A stretch of 61,707 nt of DNA from Lachnospiraceae bacterium (GTDB lineage: Bacteria > Bacillota > Clostridia > Lachnospirales > Lachnospiraceae): NCBI GenBank assembly GCA_003507655.1, contig DNUZ01000009.1, positions 39,832 through 101,538 of the forward strand, given 5' to 3'. Of this stretch, positions 1-6,565 are shown in pieces. Both the position numbers and the translations under genes were made by a program. Every line of letters starts with the position of its first letter. The stretch's first letter is position 1. The notes under the pieces were generated by a model. It saw nothing but the letters and a program-made list of their open reading frames with translations. It was not told where the DNA came from and did not search any database.

Positions 1-466
1 CGATCTCGATCAGCGGCACACCGGAACGGTTATAATCTACGATCGAGCAGTCCTCCCACTCGTCATGTACCAGTTTTCCGGCATCTTCTTCCATGTGGAT
101 CTCATGGATGCCGATACTTTTCTTTCCGCCTGCGGTCTCGATCTCTACGCTTCCATTCCTGCAGATTGGCAGATAGAGCTGGGAAATCTGGTAGTTCTGT
201 GGATTGTCCGGATAAAAATAATTCTTTCTGTCAAATTTGCAATACTGGGTAATCGTACAATTGGTTGCAAGTCCGACTGCCACGGCATACTCTACGACCT
301 GTTTGTTTAAAACCGGTAAAGATCCCGGCATTCCGGTGCAGACCGGGCAGGTATGTGTATTCGGTGCTCCTCCAAACGCTGTGGAGCAGGAGCAGAAAAT
401 TTTTGTCTTGGTCGCAAGTTCCACATGAACTTCCAATCCGATCACGGTTTCATATTGTTTGCTCAT
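1..466 (-). CDS. gatB: Asp/Glu-tRNA amidotransferase subunit B, N-terminal part (cut by window start)
   Basis: GatB binds mischarged Asp-tRNA(Asn) or Glu-tRNA(Gln), activates the side-chain carboxylate with ATP and receives ammonia from GatA. The visible ~155 residues start [17 protein letters not shown], the family's N-terminal signature, followed by a Cys-rich zinc segment (FCSC and CPVC) and the [11 protein letters not shown] motif. The ATG at 466 is preceded by an AGGAGGAG ribosome site. It begins 12 bases after the gatA stop, so it is the last visible gene of aspS-gatC-gatA-gatB. The C-terminal catalytic and YqeY-like regions lie outside the window. Confidence 0.95.
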   Translation of the reverse strand, partial: MSKQYETVIGLEVHVELATKTKIFCSCSTAFGGAPNTHTCPVCTGMPGSLPVLNKQVVEYAVAVGLATNCTITQYCKFDRKNYFYPDNPQNYQISQLYLPICRNGSVEIETAGGKKSIGIHEIHMEEDAGKLVHDEWEDCSIVDYNRSGVPLIEI

Positions 467-478
467 TTTCTCCTCCTC

Positions 479-1939
479 CTATTCTGCTAACGGGCTTTTG
501 TGATATGCTCTGGTCTGTTCAAAACTATATGCTGCACGAATGATATTTTTTTCTTCAAAACAATCTCCGATCAACTGCAATCCGATCGGCAGTCCCTTCG
601 AATCGATCCCGCATGGAAGTGTCATTCCCGGAAGTCCTGCTAAGTTGACGGATATCGTATAAATATCTCCTAAATACATTTTGATCGGGTCTTCTAAGGA
701 AGAACCTAACTTCGGTGCTGTTGTCGGTGCTGCCGGTCCTAAGATCACGTCGTATTTTTCAAAGGCTTTATCAAATGCCTGTTTGATCAGTGCTTTTGTC
801 CGGAGTGCCTTTAAATAATATGCATCATAATAGCCGGAACTCAATACGAAAGAGCCTAACATGATACGGCGTTTTGCTTCTGCTCCAAATCCTTCGGAAC
901 GTGTCTTTTTGTACATGTTATGAAGTCCTTCATATTCTTTTGTACGGTAGCCGTATTTTACACCGTCAAAACGGGCTAAGTTCGAACTTGCCTCGGCACT
1001 GGCTATAACATAATAAGCAGGGATCGCATACTCTACAAGGCTTAGATCAAATTCCTCGACAATGGCTCCTTTTTCCTCTAATGTCTTTGCTGCTGCTAAA
1101 ACTGCTGTTTTCACTTCTTCGTTCAAGCCCTCGCCAAAATAATCTTTTGGGATTCCGATCTTCATTCCTTTTACATCATCCACTAATGCAGATGTAAAAT
1201 CTGTATCTTTTCGTTCTATGGATGTGGAATCCTTCTTATCATAGGAAGTAATTGCTTCTAAAATGGTGGCACAGTCGGTCACGTCTTTTGCCACCGGTCC
1301 GATCTGATCTAAGGAAGAACCATAGGCGATCAGTCCGTAACGGGATACCGTTCCATAGGTCGGTTTTAAGCCGGTCACTCCGCAAAATGAACTTGGCTGG
1401 CGGATGGAACCACCGGTATCGGAACCTAACGCATAACTGCACTCTTCTGCTGCCACGGCTGCACAGGAACCGCCGGAAGAACCGCCCGGCACATGTTCTA
1501 AATTCCATGGGTTTTTCGTAACTCCATAGGCAGATGTCTCTGTCGTGCTTCCCATTGCAAACTCATCCATATTGGTCTTGCCTATGATGACCGCGCCTGC
1601 TTTTTGCAGATTTTCTACTGCCTGTGCGGTATAGGTCGGTACAAAGTTATTTAATATCTTGGAACTGCAGGTTGTCAGAACTCCTTTGGTACAAAGGTTG
1701 TCTTTCAATGCCACCGGTACGCCCGCAAGCGGTCCGGTCAACTCTCCTGCATCTATTTTTTTCTGAATCTCCCCGGCATCTTTCAATGCCTGCTCTTTGG
1801 TCAGGGTGACAAAGCTATGCACATCGCCCTCTACTTTTTCTATCTGTGCAAAGGCTGCTTCTACGGCTTCTTTTACCGTTACTTCCCCTGCTTTTATCTT
1901 TTTTCCCAGCTCTACGGCTGTCAGACTCATCAGACTCAT
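479..1939 (-). CDS. gatA: Asp-tRNA(Asn)/Glu-tRNA(Gln) amidotransferase subunit A
   Basis: GatA is the glutaminase (amidase-signature) subunit: it hydrolyses glutamine and passes ammonia to GatB. At 486 residues it has normal family length. The amidase core is intact: the catalytic Lys in VALKDN (about residue 79), the cis-Ser region GGSSGGS (about 154) and the nucleophile Ser in GSDTGGSIRQP (about 178). The start at 1939 follows GGAGG with a 5-base gap. It lies 12 bases after gatC and 12 before gatB, inside the aspS-led operon, so it should be controlled by the upstream T-box. Nothing looks degraded. Confidence 0.97.
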   Translation of the reverse strand: MSLMSLTAVELGKKIKAGEVTVKEAVEAAFAQIEKVEGDVHSFVTLTKEQALKDAGEIQKKIDAGELTGPLAGVPVALKDNLCTKGVLTTCSSKILNNFVPTYTAQAVENLQKAGAVIIGKTNMDEFAMGSTTETSAYGVTKNPWNLEHVPGGSSGGSCAAVAAEECSYALGSDTGGSIRQPSSFCGVTGLKPTYGTVSRYGLIAYGSSLDQIGPVAKDVTDCATILEAITSYDKKDSTSIERKDTDFTSALVDDVKGMKIGIPKDYFGEGLNEEVKTAVLAAAKTLEEKGAIVEEFDLSLVEYAIPAYYVIASAEASSNLARFDGVKYGYRTKEYEGLHNMYKKTRSEGFGAEAKRRIMLGSFVLSSGYYDAYYLKALRTKALIKQAFDKAFEKYDVILGPAAPTTAPKLGSSLEDPIKMYLGDIYTISVNLAGLPGMTLPCGIDSKGLPIGLQLIGDCFEEKNIIRAAYSFEQTRAYHKSPLAE

Positions 1940-1951
1940 TGTATTCCTCCT

Positions 1952-2245
1952 TTAACCGATCGTCTTTGGCACCTTAAATCCATCATCTTTAGCACAAGGT
2001 GCGTTTGCAAGTGTATCATCATGTCCGTCTCCATTGGTTACAACATCCTCGCGGAATACGTTATTGACCGGGAATACATGGGACATCGGCTCTACGCCGG
2101 AGGTGTCTAATTCATTTAATTTATCAATATAATCGAGCATTTTTCCCATATCGGCTTTTGCCTGCTCTTTTTCTTCTTCGGAAAGCTCTAATTTTGCAAG
2201 AATACCAACGTATTCAATGGTTTCATCTGAAATTATATTTGCCAT
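1952..2245 (-). CDS. gatC: Asp/Glu-tRNA amidotransferase subunit C
   Basis: GatC is the small belt subunit that stabilises the GatA-GatB interface. The 97-residue product matches family length and carries the expected N-terminal helices (about residues 5-40, [18 protein letters not shown]) and the conserved [10 protein letters not shown] and NNVFREDVV segments that thread between GatA and GatB. It follows aspS by 19 bases and precedes gatA by 12, so the heterotrimer is produced stoichiometrically from one transcript together with the aspartyl-tRNA synthetase that makes its substrate. Confidence 0.95.
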   Translation of the reverse strand: MANIISDETIEYVGILAKLELSEEEKEQAKADMGKMLDYIDKLNELDTSGVEPMSHVFPVNNVFREDVVTNGDGHDDTLANAPCAKDDGFKVPKTIG

Positions 2246-2264
2246 TTTTCTTCTCCTTGTTTTC

Positions 2265-3599
2265 CTAAGGTTCTAATCTGCTTAAATCTCTTGGGAACAG
2301 TGTGGTCTCTCTGACATTGTCCTCGCCGATCAACTGCATTGTCAGTCTCTCTAATCCGATTCCAAGACCTCCATGCGGCGGCATTCCGTATTTGAATGCA
2401 CTCAGGTAGTCCTCCATTCCTTCCTCTGTCATTCCTCTTGCTGCAATTTTTTCTGTCAACATCCGGTAATCATGGATTCTCTGACCGCCGGTTGTAATTT
2501 CAAGGCCACGGAACAATAAGTCAAAGCTCAGTGTAAATGTGGTATCCTGCGGATCATCCATTGCATAAAATGGACGTTTTTTGCTTGGATAATGTGTAAC
2601 AAACACAAAATCCGCATCATATTCTTCTTTAAACAGAGTTCCGATCAGATGCTCTTCTTCCGGCTCTAAATCATATGGGTTTTTGATCCTGCGGTCATAT
2701 TTTTCTGACACCATTTTCTTTGCCTCGTCAAAACGAACCACCAGTATCTTTTCCACGTTCGGAAGCGTTACACCTAACATTTTCAACTCTTTTGCATAAT
2801 CTTTTTCTAACAGTTTCATTGCATACTGCAAAAATCCTGTTTCCATTGCCATGATGTCTTCAAATCCGTCGATATATCCCATCTCAAAATCTAAGGAGGT
2901 ATATTCGTTCAAATGTCTTTTGGTGTTGTGCTTTTCAGCTCTGAATACCGGAGCGGTCTCAAATACACGGTCAAATACACCCACCATCATCTGTTTATAG
3001 AACTGTGGACTCTGCTCTAATACGGCAGGTCTGTGGAAATATTCAAAACGAAACAGGTTTGCTCCACCTTCTGCTCCCTTTGCACCAATCTTTGGTGTAT
3101 GGATCTCGGTAAAGCCCTCTTCGTATAAAAATTCCCGAAAACCTCTGACTAAGCCCTCCTGAATCTTGAACTTTGCCCGCTCCCTGACATTTCTAAGAGA
3201 TACGGCACGGTTGTTTAGCTTTGCCTCTAAGGATGTATTCAGTTTCCATTTTGAGATTGCAAGCGGCATTGGAGCACTCGGCTCTGACAAGATACGGATC
3301 TCTCTTAAACGGATCTCGATGCCGTTTGGAGCACGATCTTCTTTTGCTACCACTCCCTCTACTTCTACGGTTGCCGCCTCTTTTAAATCTTTCAGCTCAA
3401 ACTTGGTTACGCCTTCCTCAAATACACACTGGATCAGTCCTTCTCTTTTTCGCAGGATGACAAATGCGACCTCGCCCATATCACGAATGGTATGAACGGC
3501 ACCGTTGAGCTTTACGCTCTGTCCTTCGTAATCTCCTGCTAAGAGGGTTGTCAGTTCTAAAGTTTCCTGTTCTTTTACTCCTGTTAAAAATTCCATCAT
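2265..3599 (-). CDS. aspS: Aspartyl-tRNA synthetase, short archaeal-like type (probably Asp-tRNA(Asn)-forming)
   Basis: Class II aminoacyl-tRNA synthetase of 444 residues, the short type without the bacterial GAD insertion. It has an N-terminal OB fold (about residues 15-110) and a catalytic core with motif 2 ([11 protein letters not shown]) and motif 3 ([13 protein letters not shown], near the C-terminus). The start at 3599 (MMEFLTG) follows AAAGGAGAG; a longer reading frame upstream has no ribosome site. Archaeal-like AspRS enzymes are often non-discriminating and charge both tRNA(Asp) and tRNA(Asn). Co-transcription with gatCAB strongly suggests it supplies Asp-tRNA(Asn) for transamidation. 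I have not checked which other synthetases the genome has. Confidence 0.93.
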   Translation of the reverse strand: MMEFLTGVKEQETLELTTLLAGDYEGQSVKLNGAVHTIRDMGEVAFVILRKREGLIQCVFEEGVTKFELKDLKEAATVEVEGVVAKEDRAPNGIEIRLREIRILSEPSAPMPLAISKWKLNTSLEAKLNNRAVSLRNVRERAKFKIQEGLVRGFREFLYEEGFTEIHTPKIGAKGAEGGANLFRFEYFHRPAVLEQSPQFYKQMMVGVFDRVFETAPVFRAEKHNTKRHLNEYTSLDFEMGYIDGFEDIMAMETGFLQYAMKLLEKDYAKELKMLGVTLPNVEKILVVRFDEAKKMVSEKYDRRIKNPYDLEPEEEHLIGTLFKEEYDADFVFVTHYPSKKRPFYAMDDPQDTTFTLSFDLLFRGLEITTGGQRIHDYRMLTEKIAARGMTEEGMEDYLSAFKYGMPPHGGLGIGLERLTMQLIGEDNVRETTLFPRDLSRLEP

Positions 3600-3739
3600 G
3601 TTTGTACTCTCCTTTTCTTCATGTTTCAGTCGGAAATGTTTTCCTCTGAAGGATAGGTGCGGGACGGAAATACATTCTTGTGAAAAAAATATCATTTTTT
3701 ACTGATTCATTTTTATGAATTTAGAAATAATAAAAATTA

Positions 3740-4087
3740 GAAATAAAAAAACGCCCCGGAACATTTCACTGTTCCGGGGCGGGATCTCATTCTTCTATAT
3801 TCCCGCGGTACCACCCGCATTGAAAAATCATGGCAATCACAACTTTTCCACTCTTGATATTTAACGCATATCAGACGTACTGACCTACTCTGTATTTTGC
3901 AAGTTCTCATTCCTTTTCCTGCAAAATTCTGTTCAACCAGTCTGCTCCGGAGTGTTCCCTTTGTCTCCTCTTTCAAACAGCGCTCTCAGTCGGTGACGCT
4001 GTATTCCTGTCGACGTCTGAAGATAAGAGTCTCTTTCATCGCTTTTTTTGTTGCCTGTATGTTAGCATAGTCTTGGTTATTTTGCAA
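3740..4087 (-). promoter_or_regulatory. T-box riboswitch leader with promoter, upstream of aspS-gatCAB
   Basis: The minus strand carries the near-universal T-box sequence GGGTGGTACCGCG (3804-3816) about 200 bases upstream of aspS, followed by an intrinsic terminator (3744-3781). Upstream, 3830-4040 can form the long stem I region (GCGATGAAAGAGAC start). A plausible promoter is TTGCAA (4082-4087), 17 bases, TAACAT (4059-4064). T-boxes sense uncharged tRNA through a specifier codon and T-box/acceptor-end pairing, giving read-through when the tRNA is uncharged. I could not assign the specifier codon by eye: both GAC (Asp) and AAC (Asn) triplets occur in the 3' half of stem I. Confidence 0.92.
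3744..3781 (-). terminator. T-box intrinsic terminator
   Basis: Perfect 12-bp GC-rich stem (arm CGCCCCGGAACA, 3752-3781) followed on the minus strand by seven T residues. It lies directly after the T-box motif and competes with the antiterminator. Confidence 0.93.
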
Positions 4088-4125
4088 GTACTTTTTTGAA
4101 AACTTTCATTTTATATAATAAGGTT

Positions 4126-5019
4126 TCATTTCCACTTTCTCTTTTCACATAGCCATTTCTTATCAAATCTTAAATCTGATTGAATAGATTCTACTACCGG
4201 CATAAGAACCTCTTTTACAACTGCAATTGTATCCTTAAAACTTACCTTCTCTATTGCCCTTTTCTTTTTTACAAAAGACTTCCATCTATTCTGTCTTACA
4301 ATATCCTCTACGAACTCTTCCTCAAAAGCTACAATATCATCAAATGTTGTTCCTCTATGTGAAAATGTTTCCTGTATTGCCTCTTGCAATTCCAGCCCTG
4401 ACAAATCGAATTTTCTCGCCAATATGTATATATCATAGAAATCTTTATACCTTCCATTGATTAATCCCAGGGATGTAAATGCTTCAAACTTTTCTGCAAT
4501 TACCGAGTACAATGAATAAGTAAACACCTTGGGTTCATCCATATCAAGAAGCACTGGAAATTCCATCTGCATTCTTTCAGGATAAACCACGTCTCCAAAA
4601 CCAATGTCAATGGATACCGGTATTTTCGTTCTATCCAGATATGCATTTATCGACACATTTACACCATGATACTCCTTAAATTCTGTAATACTGTGAACAT
4701 CAAGAGAATCCAAGTCGTACCGTAATGCATCATCATACTCTATAGAGAATATATCTTCAAATACCTCTTGCATTTTCTCTACGTCATCTGGAATTCTCTG
4801 AGCAAGCAGATCGATATCCATAGTTGCTCTGGCAAATTGTTTATCAAATAAAGCATACAAAAAGATTCCACCCTTAAGAGTAAAACGGTCTACATATTTT
4901 GAAACCGATAATCTGTAAATTGACCGTTCCAATGCATATGTGATAAGCTTGTCCTGCATGGTTCCACCATCTTTTACAGCAAGATTTTTTAGTCTTGCTT
5001 TTACTGATTCTGCATTCAT
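4126..5019 (-). CDS. abiEii: AbiEii-type nucleotidyltransferase toxin
   Basis: Toxin half of a type IV AbiE toxin-antitoxin / abortive-infection system: a nucleotidyltransferase-fold protein whose homologues modify or target tRNA and stop growth after phage infection. The 297-residue product has the family's early core FTLKGGIFLYALF followed by ARATMDIDLLAQ (the GG...DxD-type nucleotidyltransferase motif, roughly residues 45-75) and the IAEKFEAFTSLG and RYKDFYDIY helices typical of AbiEii/AbiGii. ATG at 5019 overlaps the antitoxin stop (TAATG) and is preceded by GGAGGTG, so translation is coupled. The gene looks complete. The function is by family resemblance only. Confidence 0.9.
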   Translation of the reverse strand: MNAESVKARLKNLAVKDGGTMQDKLITYALERSIYRLSVSKYVDRFTLKGGIFLYALFDKQFARATMDIDLLAQRIPDDVEKMQEVFEDIFSIEYDDALRYDLDSLDVHSITEFKEYHGVNVSINAYLDRTKIPVSIDIGFGDVVYPERMQMEFPVLLDMDEPKVFTYSLYSVIAEKFEAFTSLGLINGRYKDFYDIYILARKFDLSGLELQEAIQETFSHRGTTFDDIVAFEEEFVEDIVRQNRWKSFVKKKRAIEKVSFKDTIAVVKEVLMPVVESIQSDLRFDKKWLCEKRKWK

Positions 5020-5606
5020 TACACTAACACCTCCAAATAATTTTTCATAACATCTCCACATTTCATTAGCTCCGCATAACGAATCAGACGATTAAGATTT
5101 CTATCTTTTCGTCTAAGATAATTGACAAGCACCTCCTTCATTTCTTCCATTCCTACCTTTTCACGATAAAAAACAATATCTACAACTGTTTTCTCAATAT
5201 CATAAATTCGGAACTGATTCTTCCCATCAGCAATCGTTTCTATCCCCAGTTCAAACCGATCATTTGTATAATAATATAGATTTACTTCTGGCCAATCAGG
5301 AAGTGTTGATACTCGAGCTTTTCTTTCAATTGCTACATCTACAGAATCTGGTCTGTAGGTGGTAAGATTGTAATAAACGGCAGCACTCATGAGACAGATT
5401 ACCCCAGCCGGAACATAAGCATATGCATAATAGAAATCAGACTCTTCACCTTTGTAATCGGTATTCTTATAGAATTTCTTATTCAGCTTTCTCAGAACTC
5501 CCTGCTCTACAAGCTGATTTATTTTATAAAGAGTAAGTCCCTGCTCCTTAAGCTCTTCGATAGAGATGATCATTTGTTCTTTTGTTACGACATTTGCCCC
5601 ACTCAT
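5019..5606 (-). CDS. abiEi: AbiEi-type antitoxin / transcriptional repressor
   Basis: 195 residues with an N-terminal winged-helix domain (about 10-60, KEQGLTLYKINQLVEQGVLRKLNKKFYKN) and the AbiEi C-terminal domain (about 75-190: PAGVICLMSAAVYYNLTT, then YDIEKTVVDIVFYREKVG). AbiEi proteins counteract AbiEii without forming a stable complex and repress their own operon by binding inverted repeats at the promoter. The chosen ATG at 5606 follows AAGGTGAT; a GTG three codons upstream would overlap this ribosome site. It forms a two-gene operon with the toxin. Confidence 0.88.
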   Translation of the reverse strand: MSGANVVTKEQMIISIEELKEQGLTLYKINQLVEQGVLRKLNKKFYKNTDYKGEESDFYYAYAYVPAGVICLMSAAVYYNLTTYRPDSVDVAIERKARVSTLPDWPEVNLYYYTNDRFELGIETIADGKNQFRIYDIEKTVVDIVFYREKVGMEEMKEVLVNYLRRKDRNLNRLIRYAELMKCGDVMKNYLEVLV

Positions 5607-5630
5607 ATATATCACCTTGTTTTATTTATT

Positions 5631-5694
5631 TTCGGCATTTATTTTATTTGCCGAATTATAATTAAATCTTACTCTGTTTATACTTGTATGTCAA
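5631..5694 (-). promoter_or_regulatory. abiE promoter and putative AbiEi operator
   Basis: On the minus strand TTGACA (5689-5694), 17 bases, TAAGAT (5666-5671) form a good sigma-A promoter. Just downstream lies an inverted repeat with 7-bp arms TTCGGCA/TGCCGAA and an AT-rich centre (5631-5655), placed at about +5 to +30. Its position fits known AbiEi autorepression at inverted repeats. Confidence 0.7.
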
Positions 5695-5706
5695 TAGCAT
5701 TAAATT

Positions 5707-5815
5707 CATAGCCACTACTCCTTAACATGCGTCTTACTATACTATTATAATATCCAAAATCAAATACTATTACATTTGTAACTTTAGGCTTTAAACCTCC
5801 AAGCTATTCCACCAT
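5707..5815 (-). pseudogene. Decayed fragment related to the broken regulator gene at 9874-10500
   Basis: About 44 bases at 5770-5813 align at ~80% with 9956-10000, the C-terminal winged-helix coding part of the pseudogene further on. In the same minus-strand frame the fragment reads roughly LGGLKPKVTN where the other copy reads LRCSKSKATN, with a stop in between. A second block, 5707-5727, matches 9446-9466 at 19 of 21 positions. No gene remains. This looks like a heavily deleted second copy, with the palindromic element at 5827 beginning just beyond it. Confidence 0.5.
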
Positions 5816-5826
5816 AGGATTATGGA

Positions 5827-5996
5827 ATAAATGTCGGCTTATGCGGTAGAATAACCATTTTCCCCTCCCTCCTCCCCTGCCTGACGGCAGCCCGCTGAAG
5901 CGGGAAATATTAATCAAGGCATGGTGCCGCCAGGTTCTCATTTTCCATTTCCTTGGCTGTGTATTTGGTTCCTCTTCCGCATAAGCCGACATTTAT
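5827..5996. repeat. 170-bp nested-palindrome element (element A)
   Basis: A perfect 20-bp inverted repeat, ATAAATGTCGGCTTATGCGG at 5827-5846 and its complement at 5977-5996, continues imperfectly inward for ~10 bases. Inside are a second inverted repeat (CCTGACGGCA 5880-5889 / TGCCGCCAGG 5925-5934, 9 of 10 pairing) and an apical hairpin CCCGC-TGAA-GCGGG (5891-5904), plus a pyrimidine-rich strand. No convincing protein is encoded. It could be a MITE-like mobile element or a structured RNA. It is more GC-rich than its surroundings. Confidence 0.7.
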
Positions 5997-6028
5997 TTTA
6001 AAAAAATAAAAAAATTCTTTTTTTGTGC

Positions 6029-6059
6029 TTGACTTTTTGTTTTCCAGTCAAACGATAAT
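6029..6059 (+). promoter_or_regulatory. Promoter with inverted repeat for the XRE gene
   Basis: TTGACT (6029-6034) and AGTCAA (6046-6051) form an inverted repeat with an 11-base centre; the left arm doubles as a -35 box and GATAAT (6054-6059) is a possible -10, at a long 19-base spacing. This could be the autoregulatory site of the XRE protein encoded 40 bases downstream. Confidence 0.45.
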
Positions 6060-6100
6060 TAAAATATATTCTTTTTAAACATAGGAGGTACTAAGAAATT

Positions 6101-6463
6101 ATGGAAAAAAATCATGATATCGACAAGATGAATGAACGGCTGATATGGCTTAGAAAACAAAACGGTCTGACACAGCGCGACGTGGCTAATTATTTGGAGA
6201 TCACTTCCCAGGCCGTCGGAAATTATGAACAGGGACGCAACCGCTATTCCATTGGGATCCTTGTCTCTTTGGCATCCTTATATCATGTCTCACTGGACTA
6301 TCTTGTTACCGGAACAGAAACTACGGAAGACACCATGGAACTGTCCAGGAAAGTGGCTGCCCTTTCTTCCCGTGTGGAGGAATTAGAAGCTGAAAATGAA
6401 GAACTGCGCCATGCCATACAGTCTTTATGTAATGTCATTACCCAAATTTATATAAAAAAATGA
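6101..6463 (+). CDS. XRE-family transcriptional regulator with C-terminal coiled coil
   Basis: 120 residues. Residues ~10-65 are a Cro/C1-type helix-turn-helix (LIWLRKQNGLTQRDVANYLE, then TSQAVGNYEQGRN), followed by the SLASLYHVSLDYLV segment usual in small XRE repressors. Residues ~75-108 form a heptad-rich coiled coil (VAALSSRVEELEAENEELRH), probably for dimerisation. ATG at 6101 follows AGGAGG (6083-6088) at a somewhat long spacing. It stands alone, transcribed away from element A and the abiE operon. Its target is unknown; the inverted repeat in its own promoter is the obvious candidate. Confidence 0.85.
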   Translation: MEKNHDIDKMNERLIWLRKQNGLTQRDVANYLEITSQAVGNYEQGRNRYSIGILVSLASLYHVSLDYLVTGTETTEDTMELSRKVAALSSRVEELEAENEELRHAIQSLCNVITQIYIKK

Positions 6464-6468
6464 AGAAC

Positions 6469-6547
6469 CCGTCCAATATTATTTGGACGGTTAGACATGT
6501 GTCTATTTTTAAATATCCGGGATGTTCTTGTATCGAATCCCGGATAT
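6469..6547. terminator. Hairpin cluster between convergent genes
   Basis: Three hairpins in the gap between convergent genes: CCGTCCAA/TTGGACGG (6469-6490), TAGACA/TGTCTA followed by TTTTT (6491-6509), and a perfect 11-bp stem ATATCCGGGAT/ATCCCGGATAT (6513-6547). The first two suit the XRE gene; the last lies beyond the stop of the minus-strand surface-protein gene but lacks a long T run. Confidence 0.6.
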
Positions 6548-6565
6548 CCATGTTTTGCTCTGCTG

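Noticed and set aside
5804..5992. A 62-codon minus-strand frame inside element A
   Set aside because: It is produced by the palindrome itself and has no family resemblance.
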